Positions 33,380 to 45,590 of a DNA stretch of 64,000 bases are shown here, piece after piece. The stretch lies in NCBI RefSeq assembly GCF_030463535.1, contig NC_132878.1, forward strand, positions 90,691,507 to 90,755,506. The letters run 5' to 3'. Positions within the stretch are counted from its first letter, which is position 1. The number at the start of each line of letters is the position of its first letter. The translations under genes were made by a program, and so were the position numbers. This DNA is from Salminus brasiliensis. Its lineage: Eukaryota; Chordata; Actinopteri; Characiformes; Bryconidae. Under the pieces are notes generated by a model, which saw nothing but the letters and a program-made list of their open reading frames with translations, made no database searches and was not told the origin of the DNA.

Positions 33380-33705
33380 TCCTAAGGGGTGTGACTGTCT
33401 AAATGTTGGTTGTGTAACCAAGAGATCACAAGTTCAAACCTCTGTGCAAGCGTGGCCAGGAGTCCTGACTTCGCACTCTCTGAGCAGGCAGCATGTTCTT
33501 CCCTTGTTCCCCAACACTCCGCCCAGTGCTGGCTGTTAGCTGCAGTTAGCTGTTAGTGTTCTCCTCCAAGCGTGTTCAGCTGTCCAATGGTGCCGCATTA
33601 ACGGCATTTTAAAAAGATGTGCTGGGTGTGATGGGATTAAGCCCATGCCAGCTTTTACCTTCCCTGCGTAGGTGGCATCATGTGGGAGAGACCTAGCTAT
33701 AAAAA
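33380..33705 (+). mobile_element. tRNA-derived SINE-like element (possible family C)
   Basis: A B-box-like cacaagttcaaacctc follows a tRNA-like segment (aatgttggttgtgtaaccaag). The body has gtgttctcctccaagcgtgt, and the end is gtgggagagacctagct. The link to family C is tentative. Confidence 0.5.
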
Positions 33706-34059
33706 TAAATATTATCGTTATATCGTTATATCTAATAATAAGTTATTAGAATGTATGTTGCGACTAAATCGACTTCATGATTAGATTGACGTTTGAACAG
33801 TGGAGGTTCAGCAGTCCAGTCACTGAAAGGGAGGAAACCCACAGACCTGTGTGTTTGTAGTTCCAGTAATTTGAGATATTTGCTGTTAATTGTGTGTAAA
33901 TGAAGAAAAGCTAGGTTAGCTAGGTTAACAGTTAACTAACAGGCTAACAGGCTAGTCCTCAAGTCGCTTGGGTTACTTGCATAGTGAGTCTTTCTGCTAG
34001 ACAGTAATACAACCATATAAAATAATACAATAATATAAAATAATAATAATAATAAAAAA

Positions 34060-34200
34060 ACATGTATCTCCAAAATATCAATGTAAAAATAGGAAGTCAA
34101 TGCCATTTTGGAGCATTTCTTTTGAGATATGGGCATGTAAAGAACAACTGTCAGATTGACATTATGTCAAAAAGTGAAAAATACATTTTGGAATTTAAAA
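34060..34200 (+). repeat. Dispersed repeat (tctccaaaatg type), copy 2
   Basis: It shares catgtatctccaaaat, ttttggagcatttcttttga, gcatgtaaagaacaactgtc and cattatgtcaaaaagtg with 30945-31150. Confidence 0.7.
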
Positions 34201-34552
34201 TGGCCTAAAACACACTAAAATGAAAGAGCTGGTAATGCACATTGTAAATTCTATTAATTCTCTTTTTTATAATACGAAACCAGCCTGATAGACACATCTC
34301 TGGGTATTTTTACAGCAGTGTTTTTTTATTATGTTTGCATTATGTTTTTTATGATGTGTTTTTCTGGATTATGTGTGTCTGCCTTTTTAAAAAGCAAATG
34401 AAATAAAATTAAAATAATCTTGGTTACTAAATCTAGATTTCTTACATTATAAGTAATATATAATAATATAATAGCTAATATAATCAATAGTGACTGCTCT
34501 ATTGACTATATACATTTTTTCCATAATTGACAAAAAAAATGATAATAAATTC

Positions 34553-34785
34553 AGTCCAAACTTTTAAAATAAAGGTGCTTCTAATGATTTTTGAGTGGTG
34601 CCTCAGAAGAACCAGTTTCAGTTTACTAAAGAACCGTGTTTGTAATAGAGAGGTGAGTGTAAGTGTGCAGAACCATTTAACTGGTAAAGAACTTTACATC
34701 AAGCCAAACCTTATGGATCCAGAAGTGCTTCTTCCATGGTATCACTAAAAGAACCACTGGTAGCATCTTTTCTTTCAGAGTGTAC
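34553..34785. mobile_element. MITE related to 19720-19969
   Basis: The left end aacttttaaaataaaggtgc and the right end gcatcttttctttcagagtg are imperfect inverted repeats. Inside are agaagaaccagtttcag, aaagaaccgtg and aaaagaaccactgg, the same vocabulary as the element in SMG5 intron 17. Confidence 0.6.
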
Positions 34786-34859
34786 CTTCAGTCTGGACGG
34801 TGAGGGGCCAGTTTAGAGTATAACACAGTGTCCCTCCCCTTTTCTTTACAGAGTAAATA

Positions 34860-35520
34860 TAGGCTTGCTTCTGGTAGATCATCTCTGCATTCGTAGAATC
34901 TGCTGTATTCTGGCTCGAGTTACTGCTGCTGCTCCACTGAACTGAGAAAGTTACAGCATATACAGTAACCCACAGGGCGGGTTCAGGGAGGGGGGCGGTT
35001 TTTGGCTCGGATACACAGGCATAGGGGCTTTTGGCAGGGATATATGGCCGTAGGGCTGCTGCCCCTAAGCCTCGCTCAGCCTTTCAGCTGCAAAGCCCCT
35101 GTGCACCGGTTCCTCCCCCCAGCCAAACGCTTTCATCCCGCCTACTGTAACTGCACTGTTCACCAGAAGACATGAAGAAAAGTCCACAGTCCTGTACGTA
35201 TAGCGGGCTTTTGTCGGTTGTTTTGTGGAGACCCTTGGTGTTGGGGTGTGTATTTCTTTGGCTTTTATGTCTGAGGGAAATGTAGTGTTAATCTCTCACG
35301 TGTTGTCTTATCTCATGGTATGCATGAGCAGCTCATTGGCTGCTTCTCTGGAATGTGGTTGCAGAGAGGTGCTAAGAACTTGGACTGGGTGAAGTTGGAC
35401 TAAGTGAGAGTGTCCCTGATACTATTGTTCACGCTCTGTTTAGAGTTACGCTGGTGGCTTTTTACTGCACTGTGTGTGTGTCTCGCTGCACTGGCTTTGC
35501 CTATAGTAGCAGATTTTCTG
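34860..35520 (+). promoter_or_regulatory. GC-richer, repeat-poor block in spacer, candidate distal regulatory or upstream exon region
   Basis: This block is richer in G and C than the spacer around it. It includes cagggcgggttcagg and gggggcggtttttgg (GC-box-like strings near 34975-35005) and an inverted CCAAT (attggc at about 35335). It could be a promoter or non-coding first exon serving PAQR6, but I see no coding exon, and this is inference. Confidence 0.25.
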
Positions 35521-35699
35521 TCACTGAGCTCCAGTGCAGTAGATGAACTACTGCCTCAATGAAATTCTTCAGTTACGTTTGTTACTGCATTAAGGGTCAG
35601 AGAACTGGACATACTAGACATAGATTGATATTAGGAGGCTCAATATAATGGGACAGTGCTTTCAAATCAATGCTCAGGTTTATGTGTTAAGTATATCAC

Positions 35700-36075
35700 A
35701 TAGGGTTGCACCGATATGAGAACTGTGGGTCGATGCCGATATTCGATATTGTTTACACATTTATCTGCTGATGCCGATACATAAACATTTATCAAATATT
35801 TATCTGTAATTCATCTGTAATGCCTGGATTTGCATTCTGGAGAGATGTAATGCTCTAAATAAATGGTTAGAAATGCAATCATATCAATAACATGCAGATA
35901 TTGAAGGACAGAAGCCCAACATCACCAACAGTCCGCTCTTCAATACGACAATAAATACATCATCAAATGTCATCAAATCTGTCCAAGCAGATCTTTTTTG
36001 TACTGATTCAGAATTTCTGGGCTGATATAAAAAAACATCCAATAATAAACACCTTTTTGTTGGCGATACCTGTTA
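35700..36075. mobile_element. Probable MITE (agggttgcaccgatat type)
   Basis: It begins agggttgcaccgatatgag and contains several gatgccgatat/gataca motifs; a related end (ggtatctgtatcagtgcaac followed by actag) lies near 33150-33175. Such sequences are common non-autonomous DNA elements in fish. Ends not defined. Confidence 0.45.
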
Positions 36076-38070
36076 ATCAGTCCATACTATATCATATTAC
36101 AAGATGTTTTATGATATACTATATGTGTAATGATATTTAGACACAAAGACAAAGCACAGTAGGACATTGTTTTTAAGTTCCCGAAAAATGTATAGTTTAT
36201 TGTAATAAAGTCAAATGTTGTTAACATCTATTGTTAAAAATTTGGGATAAAAAAAATAGAAGAAGCCACCACAGCATTTTGGGAAACAAATTTGTCTAAA
36301 CTAAACTGATTTGTGTAGAAAATTTAATCTCTAAAAATTCATATGTATATGAATTAGTCTTTTACAGTACCTCACTCAGCCATCAGTCCTATTTCACACA
36401 CAGTGAGATTTGACCACTTGAACATGCACACTTCATTTAGCAAAACTACTAACTGCAAAAACAAGTATTCACAGACATGTAAATACACCCTAGATTTAGG
36501 GGTGGGCACTATGGCACAAATGTAATATCATCATATATGTACGATACATCATATCGAAATATTTAGATTTTTTATAGAAAATATTTTGTTTTTGATGAAA
36601 AATCTGATTGTTTAATTACTCACTATCAATTGATATTTTAGTCAATAACAAAAGATAATAAAGTAGATAACTGAGAGTAGAACTGGTATATAATCAATAA
36701 TGACAGGACAAGGTAAGATGTTAGATCATGGCGTTAAAATCATGTCACTATAATTCTGAATGTAATGATATGAATTTGAATGTTGTATAGGTATAATATC
36801 TGAAAATTGAATCAGAACTGAATTTTGAATTTGAATTGTAATTAAAGTTTGTTTTCAATTTTAATTTAGCAAATTTTAAAGGAGAAATCTAAAGTATTTC
36901 ATTGAATTGCAATGAATTCCGCCTGATTTTCACTCTTGAGGATGTACATCTATGGCCTACATTTCTCATATGGTGTTTTGCACATTTTTGGACCCCCTTC
37001 AAAAGCACACAGCAAAATAATCAAGCACATAAGCTCCTTTTAAATGTTCAGTTGTACGTCCTTAAACATGAAATTCTGTTTTAGATCTAAGATTAAATAT
37101 TAAATATAACTTATATGTAAACTAAGACCTATAATATACCAGGTAAGTCGTACGTCTTATTAAATATATAGGTCTTAGTTTATATATATCTATATGCCTG
37201 ACATATATATATATGGCTTAGTTTCAAGGGTGACCTGTTCTAAGAACAGTGGCTGCATTCTGTTTGGCTTTCTCAGAAATCATTTGATCATTTGCATCCT
37301 CTCTTCATATCACATGCCTCACTGCACATGTCCAGTTGCCTCACTGCCAGCGGCCTTCTCACTTTTTCTTGCTAGTTTGCATTTCGGTTTGTCTTCTTTG
37401 CCTCTAACTTCCTAAACTGAAATTGCCTAAGTCTGCTTCGTACTTCACCTCTCTGGACTTTTCCCCTCAGATTGGGGAAGTTAGTGTGGTTCAGTGTTCA
37501 TATGGCAGTTTTACAGTAGCTTGATTGAATTTGGCTTTTATTTTTATGGTTGTGACCACACACACACACACTGTGGTAAATACAGTTATTGCTCATTCTG
37601 GATTGCTTTGGTCATGCTCAATGTTTTTGAGGATAGTTACATGGCTGTTGACATTATTCATAAGTCATAAGAAGTCATCAGAAATATAGTTATGCTCATT
37701 TCACTCTGAGATATTCTGGTATATTGGTAGCATTTGCAGATCCTTGTGGCAGTTTACATTTAAGATTTGCCCATTTTGATTAGATAGAGTGTGATTGGCC
37801 AGTCTGATTCACAGAAATGGAATAAAAATCAGTTCATTTGATCCAAGTCGAGCTAGTATTTTTCCTGAATAGGTTGGAACTAAACTAAAAACTGGTAAAT
37901 TCCCTTCATTTTCCACAGGCGTTTGCCTAATATGATAAAATAGGAGAAACCTATTAGAGCTGAAGGCTCTTGTCTTGACCTGTGGATATATCTACTTTTT
38001 TATCAGTTATGATGATGTACTGATTGGAATTGGGCTGATGCACATATCTGTCAATACGATACATAAACAT
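36076..38070. other. AT-rich spacer
   Basis: No gene or exon is recognised. Short TA runs occur at 37176-37212 and a CA run at 37558-37570. 36490-36720 may contain a decayed relative of the 7141-7425 repeat. Confidence 0.55.
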
Positions 38071-38071
38071 A

Positions 38072-38292
38072 GGTGTGGGTGATATGGTATAAATAGTATA
38101 TCACAGAATTTAAAGACATTTTATAATACATTTATATATTAAATAGCACTAATTACACTGTACGTTATGAAGAGTGCAGTTGGTCATTGTTCTTTAAGCA
38201 CTAATGATATTCACAATATGCTCAGAATAGTATATATGGTATCAATATGGCAGATTTATCTCAATATAATAAAATATCATATTGCCCACTCC
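38072..38292. mobile_element. MITE-like dispersed repeat (gctgatatgg type), copy 2
   Basis: It parallels 7141-7425, with gtgggtgatatggtataaat, tttaaagacattttataat, ctttaagcactaatgatatt and aatataataaaatatcatat. Confidence 0.6.
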
Positions 38293-38397
38293 TCCACAAA
38301 CATTTCTAAAAAAGTAGAAGTAAAAGTAAAAACTAATGTCTACCAGCTATCTACCCTGTACCGATATGACCAGTCTACATTTCGTTGCTGTCCAATG

Positions 38398-38560
38398 AAA
38401 AACATGTATCTCCAAAATGGTGAGTTTAGAGGAGAAGGAAAAACCTATGTAACTCAATGAAAGTCAATGAAAAAAGATTTTATTCCAAGTAAATTTGGAG
38501 TCACTTCTGTTGGTCTATTCATCCAACATTATTCACACAGTGCACAGGGCATCTTCAGAA
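38398..38560 (+). repeat. Dispersed repeat (tctccaaaatg type), copy 3, diverged
   Basis: It shares catgtatctccaaaatgg, caatgaaagtcaatga and aatttggagtcacttctgtt with the copies at 30945 and 34060. Confidence 0.55.
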
Positions 38561-38574
38561 AACTAAAAATGGAG

Positions 38575-38650
38575 GTAGGAGAATGTGGAGACTCTTATTG
38601 GTGTAGTCTGTGTGGTGTTCTGTTGTTACCCACTAGGCTACACCAATTGC
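38575..38650 (-). mobile_element. tRNA-derived SINE family B fragment
   Basis: The 5' half only, minus strand: tcttattggtgtagtctgtg and taggctacaccaatt, the family B head. Confidence 0.45.
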
Positions 38651-39450
38651 TACATGAGTTATATAGTTATACTATATTATGAGTATAATAAGATTGTGCA
38701 TCCATCAGATCTATAAATCGGCCTGTCACGATTATTACATTGCAGATTTATCGTGCAGTATATGGGCATTTTCTTAATAATTTTACTGGCCTTCATATTG
38801 GCCATTATGTTTACTTGCATGTTTGTTTACATACGAATGAATGTCACCAATATTTTAGCCATTTAGTCGTACAATGACCTGAATGTAATAATATAAATTT
38901 GAATGTTGTATTATAATATCTGAAATTGAAATCTGAACTGAATTTCGAACTTATGAACTGAAATAAACTTTTTATATAAAATGTAATTTTGCAAATATTA
39001 TCTAACATATTGAAATTCTGCCTAATTTTTGCTCTTTTGCTGATCAATGTACACCTATGGCCTAAATTCAAAACGTAGTACTTTCACACTTTCAAAATAG
39101 CATAAGAATGATCATCACCAATATTTGAACCATTTAGTCATGCGATGACCAGTGCATGAATAAGAGCACTGCAATAGGTAAAGAGACGTGTTACTCCAGG
39201 CTAATGGGGTTCTAAAAACAAACCCAGCACTTGAAAATATGCTATGTAGTTCTGACATGCAGTAAGAATTGCCAAAAAATATGTATGTATTAATAAAGAC
39301 TTTATTGCTTTAAGATGCTGTTATTTTAATAATATATCAGTGGCTTAAAATGGTCTTAAAATGACTATAATATTGATTATCACTTTTGTATGGGACAATA
39401 TTCAGTTCAATTCAGTTCTGCTTAATTGTTATTATACTAATACAGTGTTG

Positions 39451-39781
39451 GAGGAAGGGGAAGGAATGTCAGTATGAAGAAGGAGGTAGACGAGTTTAGG
39501 ACTCTCACTCGGCCTCAAGAGAAAGGTTACTACTCAGGAAATTGTAAAAATGCAAGGAAAGTTCATTAGAAATGACTGGCAATTAATGTTGAGTTTTGGT
39601 GGTCTTGAAGAAATACCGTGATTATACTGTGATTTACATTGTTACATATTGTATAATGTAATTTACTAAAGTTTAATTTGAATATTATATTATTAATTTA
39701 TTATTAACTTAACTTAATTCCAAATGTAGTCAGTCAGCCGTCCGTTTCCTTCTTTATCATGACTAGCAACAATGTAGCTAT
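39451..39781 (+). repeat. Direct repeat pair, copy 1
   Basis: It matches 40511-40828 in order and orientation through aaggaatgtc, gaaggaggtagacgagttta, gagaaaggt, gaaataccgtg, gtcagtcagccgtc and agcaacaatgtagcta. It has a few indels. Confidence 0.85.
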
Positions 39782-40250
39782 ACTACTACAGGGTTGTACA
39801 GTACAACGAAACACTGTCAGGCAAAGTCCAAGTTAGCGGGAGAAGTAGCCAGCTGCTGCCGTCCCCATTCGCTGACAGAACAACAGTTGATCGAAAACAA
39901 TTAGTAATTGTGTCAGAACTATAGACTAAGCACAGAAACTCAAAAACGCCATTATACATGCCATCTAAATCTGATGAAATGATGCAGTAAATGAAAGCCC
40001 ATGCAACCGAGCTGCTGTTTGTTGAGAGGTTCCTGCTAGGCTGCAGGGCTGCATATTAAAAATGCAGACATGATGCAAAACATGGTAAACAAATTCAGAG
40101 AAAGACACCAGTTACTGGTTACACCTGTAGTTGAACCTCTGTGTTTTCAGTAGGTGTAGGCAGCTGTAATAGCAAGAAAAACAGTGTTTCAACTACAGAG
40201 GAGATATGGGAAGCTTAGCACTTTCCCATTTCCACTATCTATCAGCATCA

Positions 40251-40292
<42 letters not shown>
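40251..40292. repeat. (TA)n microsatellite
   Basis: About 20 TA units, followed by acacactctatagaagtgt and another short tatata run. Confidence 0.97.
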
Positions 40293-40298
<6 letters not shown>

Positions 40299-40510
40299 TC
40301 TATAGAAGTGTATATATAGCAGTTCTGCATGCTCTTCCGCAGTGAGCCAATAATGCTGTATAGATTCATGCATAGACATGAGTATGGAATGCCCAGTGCC
40401 TGTATTTGGTCTGCATTGCTGCCACTGTGTACTGCAGGCATAGGCTTGTTATTGTCAACGGCAAGTGATAATAAAGACGCCTATTGAGGATGATCATGTG
40501 ACCCAGTCAC

Positions 40511-40828
40511 GAGCCGGGGGAAGGAATGTCCGCACGGAGAAGGAGGTAGACGAGTTTAGGACACTCACCCGGCCTTAAAGAGAAAGGTCACTGTACAGGG
40601 AATCATTAGGAATTATTGGCAAATTATGTCTCATTTCTAGGCACTAGTGCTGGATGGGTTTGGAGAATGAGCCAGGGAGAAATACCGTGCTGGGATTTAC
40701 ATAGCTACACACTGACAATGTGATTGATAAAGTTCAATTTCAACAGTTTTCTGATGTGGTCAGTCAGCCGTCTGTTGCCATCTTTAATTTTGCACTGACG
40801 CTACATGGCAAGCAACAATGTAGCTAAC
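40511..40828 (+). repeat. Direct repeat pair, copy 2
   Basis: The second copy of the 39451-39781 unit, offset 1060 bp. It adds a block around 40638-40675 (ctaggcactagtgctggatg) that copy 1 lacks. It could be a local duplication or two insertions of one dispersed element. Confidence 0.85.
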
Positions 40829-40874
40829 AAGTATTAGCAGGTTATAATAGGGTGCTCATACAAAGTCAAAGACA

Positions 40875-41042
40875 TTCACTGTTTGTATTGGATACAGATT
40901 GAATTTGGCCTCCACCTTCACCCTCTCCGAGCATATACACTGGAAAGTGGCTTGCTCAAAGGCAGCTTAGCGAACCCTGGTATCAAACCCACAACCCTCT
41001 CTTTCAATAACACAGTGCTCTAATGCTTGAGCCGTCACTTCC
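40875..41042 (-). mobile_element. tRNA-derived SINE family A, degenerate
   Basis: It contains gaatttggcctccacctt, ggcttgctcaaaggc and tatcaaacccacaaccctc (reverse complement of the body and B box), and ends at the tRNA-like head gccgtcacttccc. Confidence 0.65.
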
Positions 41043-41221
41043 CACAAAGCATTCATGGACCATACAGGGATCAAACCCATGACCTTGACCTTATTAGCAC
41101 CAACTGAGTCCTCATTTTCCTTGACATGTTCTCTTTTCAGGATCTAAAAATGTGTCCAGCCAGGACATTCTAAAATGTAACCTGGCTTCAGAAACCTTTA
41201 GTCCGAGAGACTACATGCGTT

Positions 41222-41425
41222 TACATTTATGGCATTTAGCAGACACTCAAGGTTACTTGTATTACAGAGGTGGGCCAATGTAGTGTCAGGAGTCTTGCCC
41301 AAGGACTCATATTGGTGTAGCACAGCATAGTCACCCAGACCAGGAATCGAACCCCAGTCTCCCACATGGTGTGGTAGCTCAATGGTAGTGGTAGTGGTGT
41401 TATCTGTTGCGCCACACCAACCACT
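41222..41425 (-). mobile_element. tRNA-derived SINE family B, best preserved
   Basis: On the minus strand the head starts tggttggtgtggcgcaacag, with a B box ggggttcgattcctgg, then accaatatgagtccttgggc. The 3' tail is gtgtctgctaaatgccataa followed by atgtaaa. The tail matches the 3' end typical of fish L2-type LINEs. Confidence 0.8.
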
Positions 41426-41429
41426 AATC

Positions 41430-42880
41430 ACATGCCGTGATTAAAGGAAGGATTGAAGGCAAAACAACTTAAAAACAGTTGGTTAGCCTTTTGTTTGTAT
41501 TGCATGTAGGCTAGTTCACTAGCGTCGTACTTAACCCAGCTGAAGTTTTAGTAAGTTTTAAAAGGTAAATTACTTTTGCTCTATTAGCCGTCTATTTCTG
41601 ATAATAGTAATGTCTCTCTCCTTTAAGCACTGTATTCACTGCTCATATCCAGCCTGACTCTACAGCAGAACAATGCCATTACAGTAATAACTGACCGCAG
41701 CAAAACTGACACAGTCACGCATGTAACAACGGGATGTCCGATATGTTAAACACATTTATGTCACAATTTTTTACATTTTAAAAATATTAATTCATTTTTG
41801 GACATGCCAGATTTTAAGCATTTAAGATTTTTATTTAATTAAATGAAATTAAACAGGACTAAGTACACTTTTTGTAATTAAATGTACAGTTGGACGGTGT
41901 TCTTTAAGAGTGGACAATGTCCACCATATAGTCAGAAAAAGTAAAACAAACTTTATCACTATGTTGTTGCCCACCTTAAATAGACATTATCAGCTATGTT
42001 AACTCTTTATACCCTAGGACTGTTATTAGCCATTAACCATTATTTATCAGTTATTAACCTTAATGCAGAAACTACTGTGAATTATTTTGTAACCATCTAC
42101 TTTAGCTTATCATGTGGAGTCCCACCGGATTCTATTTTGGGACCAATGAAACTGATATTAATAGAATAGCAGTAATGTAATTATAACAGTGAGAAATTGT
42201 GGGATAAATTGTGGGTCTATCTCTGACTTAGATGACAACACAATTGGAGGAAACTTTGTGATGATTTAGGCATGCAGTCCAAATCTGTTTAGCAGGGGCA
42301 TCTGAGGTTTGGACATCTGATGCACACAGTACACAACAAAAAAATCTGCCATATCAGTATTGCAAAGACCGCAATTATCATGATGATTAGTGAGTGGTGC
42401 CGGCTAATATGATCCATGACTTCCGCTGAGTATCGGTTAGCCACAAACACTGTGTGTTCATGTCATGCCTTAAACCATCATCTGAACTTCTTGCCCTGTG
42501 ACAGATAAACATCATGAGGTCCAGTCGGTCAGTGAGGCCGCCAACCATCCAAACCGAATTACTGGTCAATTCCTCCCCTGAGAGTGCTGTTCTTCTTCTT
42601 CTTATGCTTCGCGCACAGGAATGATAAATGCTAACTGCTAATCTGTTGTTTATAGGACGCTGTGTTTATCAGCAGGCCAAGTTTGGGAGGCGGGCTCTAA
42701 CTCCTCATCAGCTGAGGCCTGGTTAAATATTTGATCTCCATGGTTATTGCGATGGGAAATGGACGTTCCAGTGGCCATTACCCTGCGCTAAGAATGCACT
42801 TGGAATAAGCAATGGTGCATTTGCTGACTGGAAAGTTAGACTCACATGGTTTGACCACCGTACCACAGGGAATACATGAG
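41430..42880. other. Spacer without recognised gene
   Basis: AT-rich. 41740-41975 may be a decayed relative of the 7141-7425 repeat (cggtgttctttaagagtgga). 42560-42780 is less AT-rich but shows no exon. Confidence 0.5.
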
Positions 42881-42884
42881 TAGT

Positions 42885-43050
42885 CATAGGCTTGGACACA
42901 ATTACTCACAGAAGGGTTTTCCTCATTTGCCTTTTATTATTTTCCACATTTTAGAATAAGACTTTGATCAGTGGAACACAGCTTTGCACACTCTTGGCAT
43001 TCCAAGCTGCTTGGGTTGCCACCTGGGACGCTGTTCAACAGCCCTGAAGA
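42885..43050 (-). mobile_element. Tc1-like transposon fragment
   Basis: It contains acagctttgcacactcttgg followed by cattcc, and ctgttcaacagccctgaaga. These match a phrase typical of the 3' region of salmonid-type Tc1 elements read in antisense. Heavily decayed. Confidence 0.5.
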
Positions 43051-43096
43051 AGATCCATGTTCACTATAAGCTCACATAAGTTTGTAGACACATGCT

Positions 43097-43097
43097 C

Positions 43098-43149
<52 letters not shown>
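43097..43149. repeat. (CTAT)n microsatellite
   Basis: About thirteen tandem CTAT/TATC units, giving a spurious repetitive open frame (YLSIYLSI). Confidence 0.97.
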
Positions 43150-43164
43150 CCTGTGAAATCAAGT

Positions 43165-43470
43165 AGGAATAGGAAGTTTGCCCTCCCACACACCATCACT
43201 TGCTGCAATAACAGCCTTTACTTTTCTGGGAAGGCTTTACACCAGATGTTGGAACATTGTTGTAATGATTTCATTGTGTTTAGCCACGAGAGTAAGATTA
43301 GTAAGGTCAGGAAGGTCAGGTACTAATGTTGGACGATCATTCCAAAGTATCTCCGTCATTGAAGGCAATGCTCCGTCATTCAAGGCAACACTGTCCCAAC
43401 ACTGCCCCCAGTAATGGGGGTCTGTACAGCCCTCTAGATTATGCGGTATTATGAGGTATTGGGCATGTGG
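43165..43470. repeat. Dispersed fish repeat (cacacaccatcac type)
   Basis: It has the familiar run cacaccatcacttgctgcaa, taacagcctttacttttctg, ggaaggctttacaccagatg, ttggaacattg and a ggtcaggaaggtcaggtac block. It contains a small tandem duplication, ctccgtcattgaaggca/ctccgtcattcaaggca (43350-43388). Class not assigned. Confidence 0.6.
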
Positions 43471-43479
43471 TGTTGCTCC

Positions 43480-45430
43480 AGTTGCTATACAGTATATATA
43501 CACAGTATATGCTAGCACTGCTCAGTCTACTGCTCATAATGTCTTGTTGAGAGTTTTGCCAGCTGCTGTAGGTGTGTTCTTGCATTGCCTGCTGCTAGTT
43601 TCCCATGTGTCGGATCAGAATCTGCTGATGTTTGCAGTTCTAACATCAGGCAAGTTCTAACATTTGATTTTCCTGGAGGTCAGAGGGATTCACTGCGTGT
43701 GGTCACCTGATCGAACCAGGGAATCCATCTGATTCTAAGAACCCAAGGTTCTTACATGAGTTTCTGGCTTATCTGTCCATGCTGGTTGGGCTCACTGCAG
43801 CTAGGCTCCTAAAAACTACAAAAGCCTCTCCTGCCTCTCCATCATTTCCATCTGCTTTGTTTATGAATGTTAACCTCTGCCACTGAAGGAACATCTTCAT
43901 TTTCATGTTTACGCAATGTGTAACTGTGCACTCTCTGGCCTGTTGAGAGCATACCATACACTGACCTATCAGCTGAGTTACTGCATCATGTGAGCTCTTT
44001 GCGTTGGTGTTTAAACAGGCCTACAAGGTAAACTTTGCCTGGAGTAGGTTTAGAGATATGCAGTGAGGACTGTGCTATCCCTTCCACACCTCCTTTTCAT
44101 CCATGTATGAATGTACATGTAGCTTTATATCCCTCTGCACAGTGACCACAGAAGCAGTGTCTGACAGTTTTGGAGTCAGTTTAACTGTAAAACTGTGGAA
44201 ATGGAAATGCGTATGCTTTCTGAATATTTTTACTGTGGCTCTAGGAATTATTTTTACGGTGGGCTGTTCTCCTCACCTTTCTCTCACACCTCATTGCTCG
44301 CTAGCAGCTCAACAAGAAGCATCAACATTGTCCTAGTTAGTCTGACAACATAGGGGAGAAAATTATTACATGAATTATTAATGTTATTATTAATGCATGA
44401 AGTGTCTGTAAAAAGAGGCTGATCTTTTTTTAAACAAAATGTAGCCGCATAGCAACAATATTTTGGCATTGTATTGCAATTTTAATGCTAATTATAGAAA
44501 ATTGTAGAAGTTTTTCAGACTGGCCACCTTCTCGGGACTCTAAGTGTGCATGCATGTAAAATATCCAATTTCTACAAAGTGAACAAAAGTCCTAAATGTG
44601 TTTCGGTTAATTGACTTACAGTTGATTTGATGCAATATTTTTATATGTCTTCATATATAATATATAATATATAATATAGATTTTAGATCAACTGTGAAGA
44701 GCTTTTGTTGGGAGACAGTGAGACAGGATATGGAAGAGTTATAAATGATCACATTTATGCAGCTGTTCCCTTTGTAATCAATGTAACCTATGTAATCAAT
44801 CAGTCAAGACATATTTGGCATTGATTTTTTTTTATGCTACAAGGAGTAGCATTAAAAAAAGCACTGTATACTGTACATCTACCGTAGATCTATAACATGG
44901 ACAAAAGTAAACCTAGCTAAAGCTATATAAACTGCAGCGCTGCTCAGCTTCAGTGTTTAGTGTCGTACAGTTCAAGTTAAGCAAGACTGATTGGAATTAT
45001 TCAAAAACTCTGTAAGGATTTTGTCAGGCAGGTGCTGTAGTGCCTCCTTCAAGTCCTCCTCGGAAGTCTTACTCTAGCCTTTGGAGTTTGTATGTACAGC
45101 ATCATTTCTGTTGAAGTGGTTTTGGTTGGGAACAGCATTGAACATACTGGGGAAAATGCTTTTTGTTGCCAAAAAAGGGCAAGTAGGCCTAAGTATTTGC
45201 AGTTACTGCAACAAAACAAAGAGCATGAGCTTTAGGTGAGCAATGTTCTGATCCAGTAAAAAGCATCAGGGCCATGCACGTATAGGCACATGGCAGGTGT
45301 GTCTTATTTTTGTGTTTGTGGATGAGAGTAAACCATTGAACGATGTGAGACTTAATGTGTTGCTGATAAATAGGCCTCATTTGAAATATGAGTTTTATTG
45401 ACACGCCCCTTAACTCAGAAGGTCTGGGCT
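43480..45430. other. Spacer without recognised gene
   Basis: No exon or named repeat. A short palindromic TATAAT-type run lies at 44650-44682. Several open frames of 60-78 codons show no domain. Confidence 0.5.
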
Positions 45431-45490
45431 TATCGTTACTGGTTAGCTACATTAGCCCTGTAGCACCAGTGCAAAGCTAAAAAAAAAACC

Positions 45491-45590
45491 CTCAGATGTC
45501 AGACATGTCTTGGCTCATTGACTAAACTATGGGTAAAACTGTGTAAATGGGATTTTCCCACTGAACTGTTGTTGTCTTAACACTTCAGCT
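45491..45590 (+). repeat. Direct 100-bp repeat, copy 1 (catgtcttggct family)
   Basis: It aligns without gaps to 45878-45977 at 94 of 100 positions by my count. Shared text includes catgtcttggct, gggtaaaactgtgtaaatgg and tgtcttaacacttcagct. It belongs to a wider dispersed family in this window. Confidence 0.9.

Noticed and set aside
43097..43149. CRISPR-like or other spaced repeat array
   Set aside because: Pure CTAT tetranucleotide microsatellite without spacers. No spaced direct-repeat array was seen anywhere in the window.
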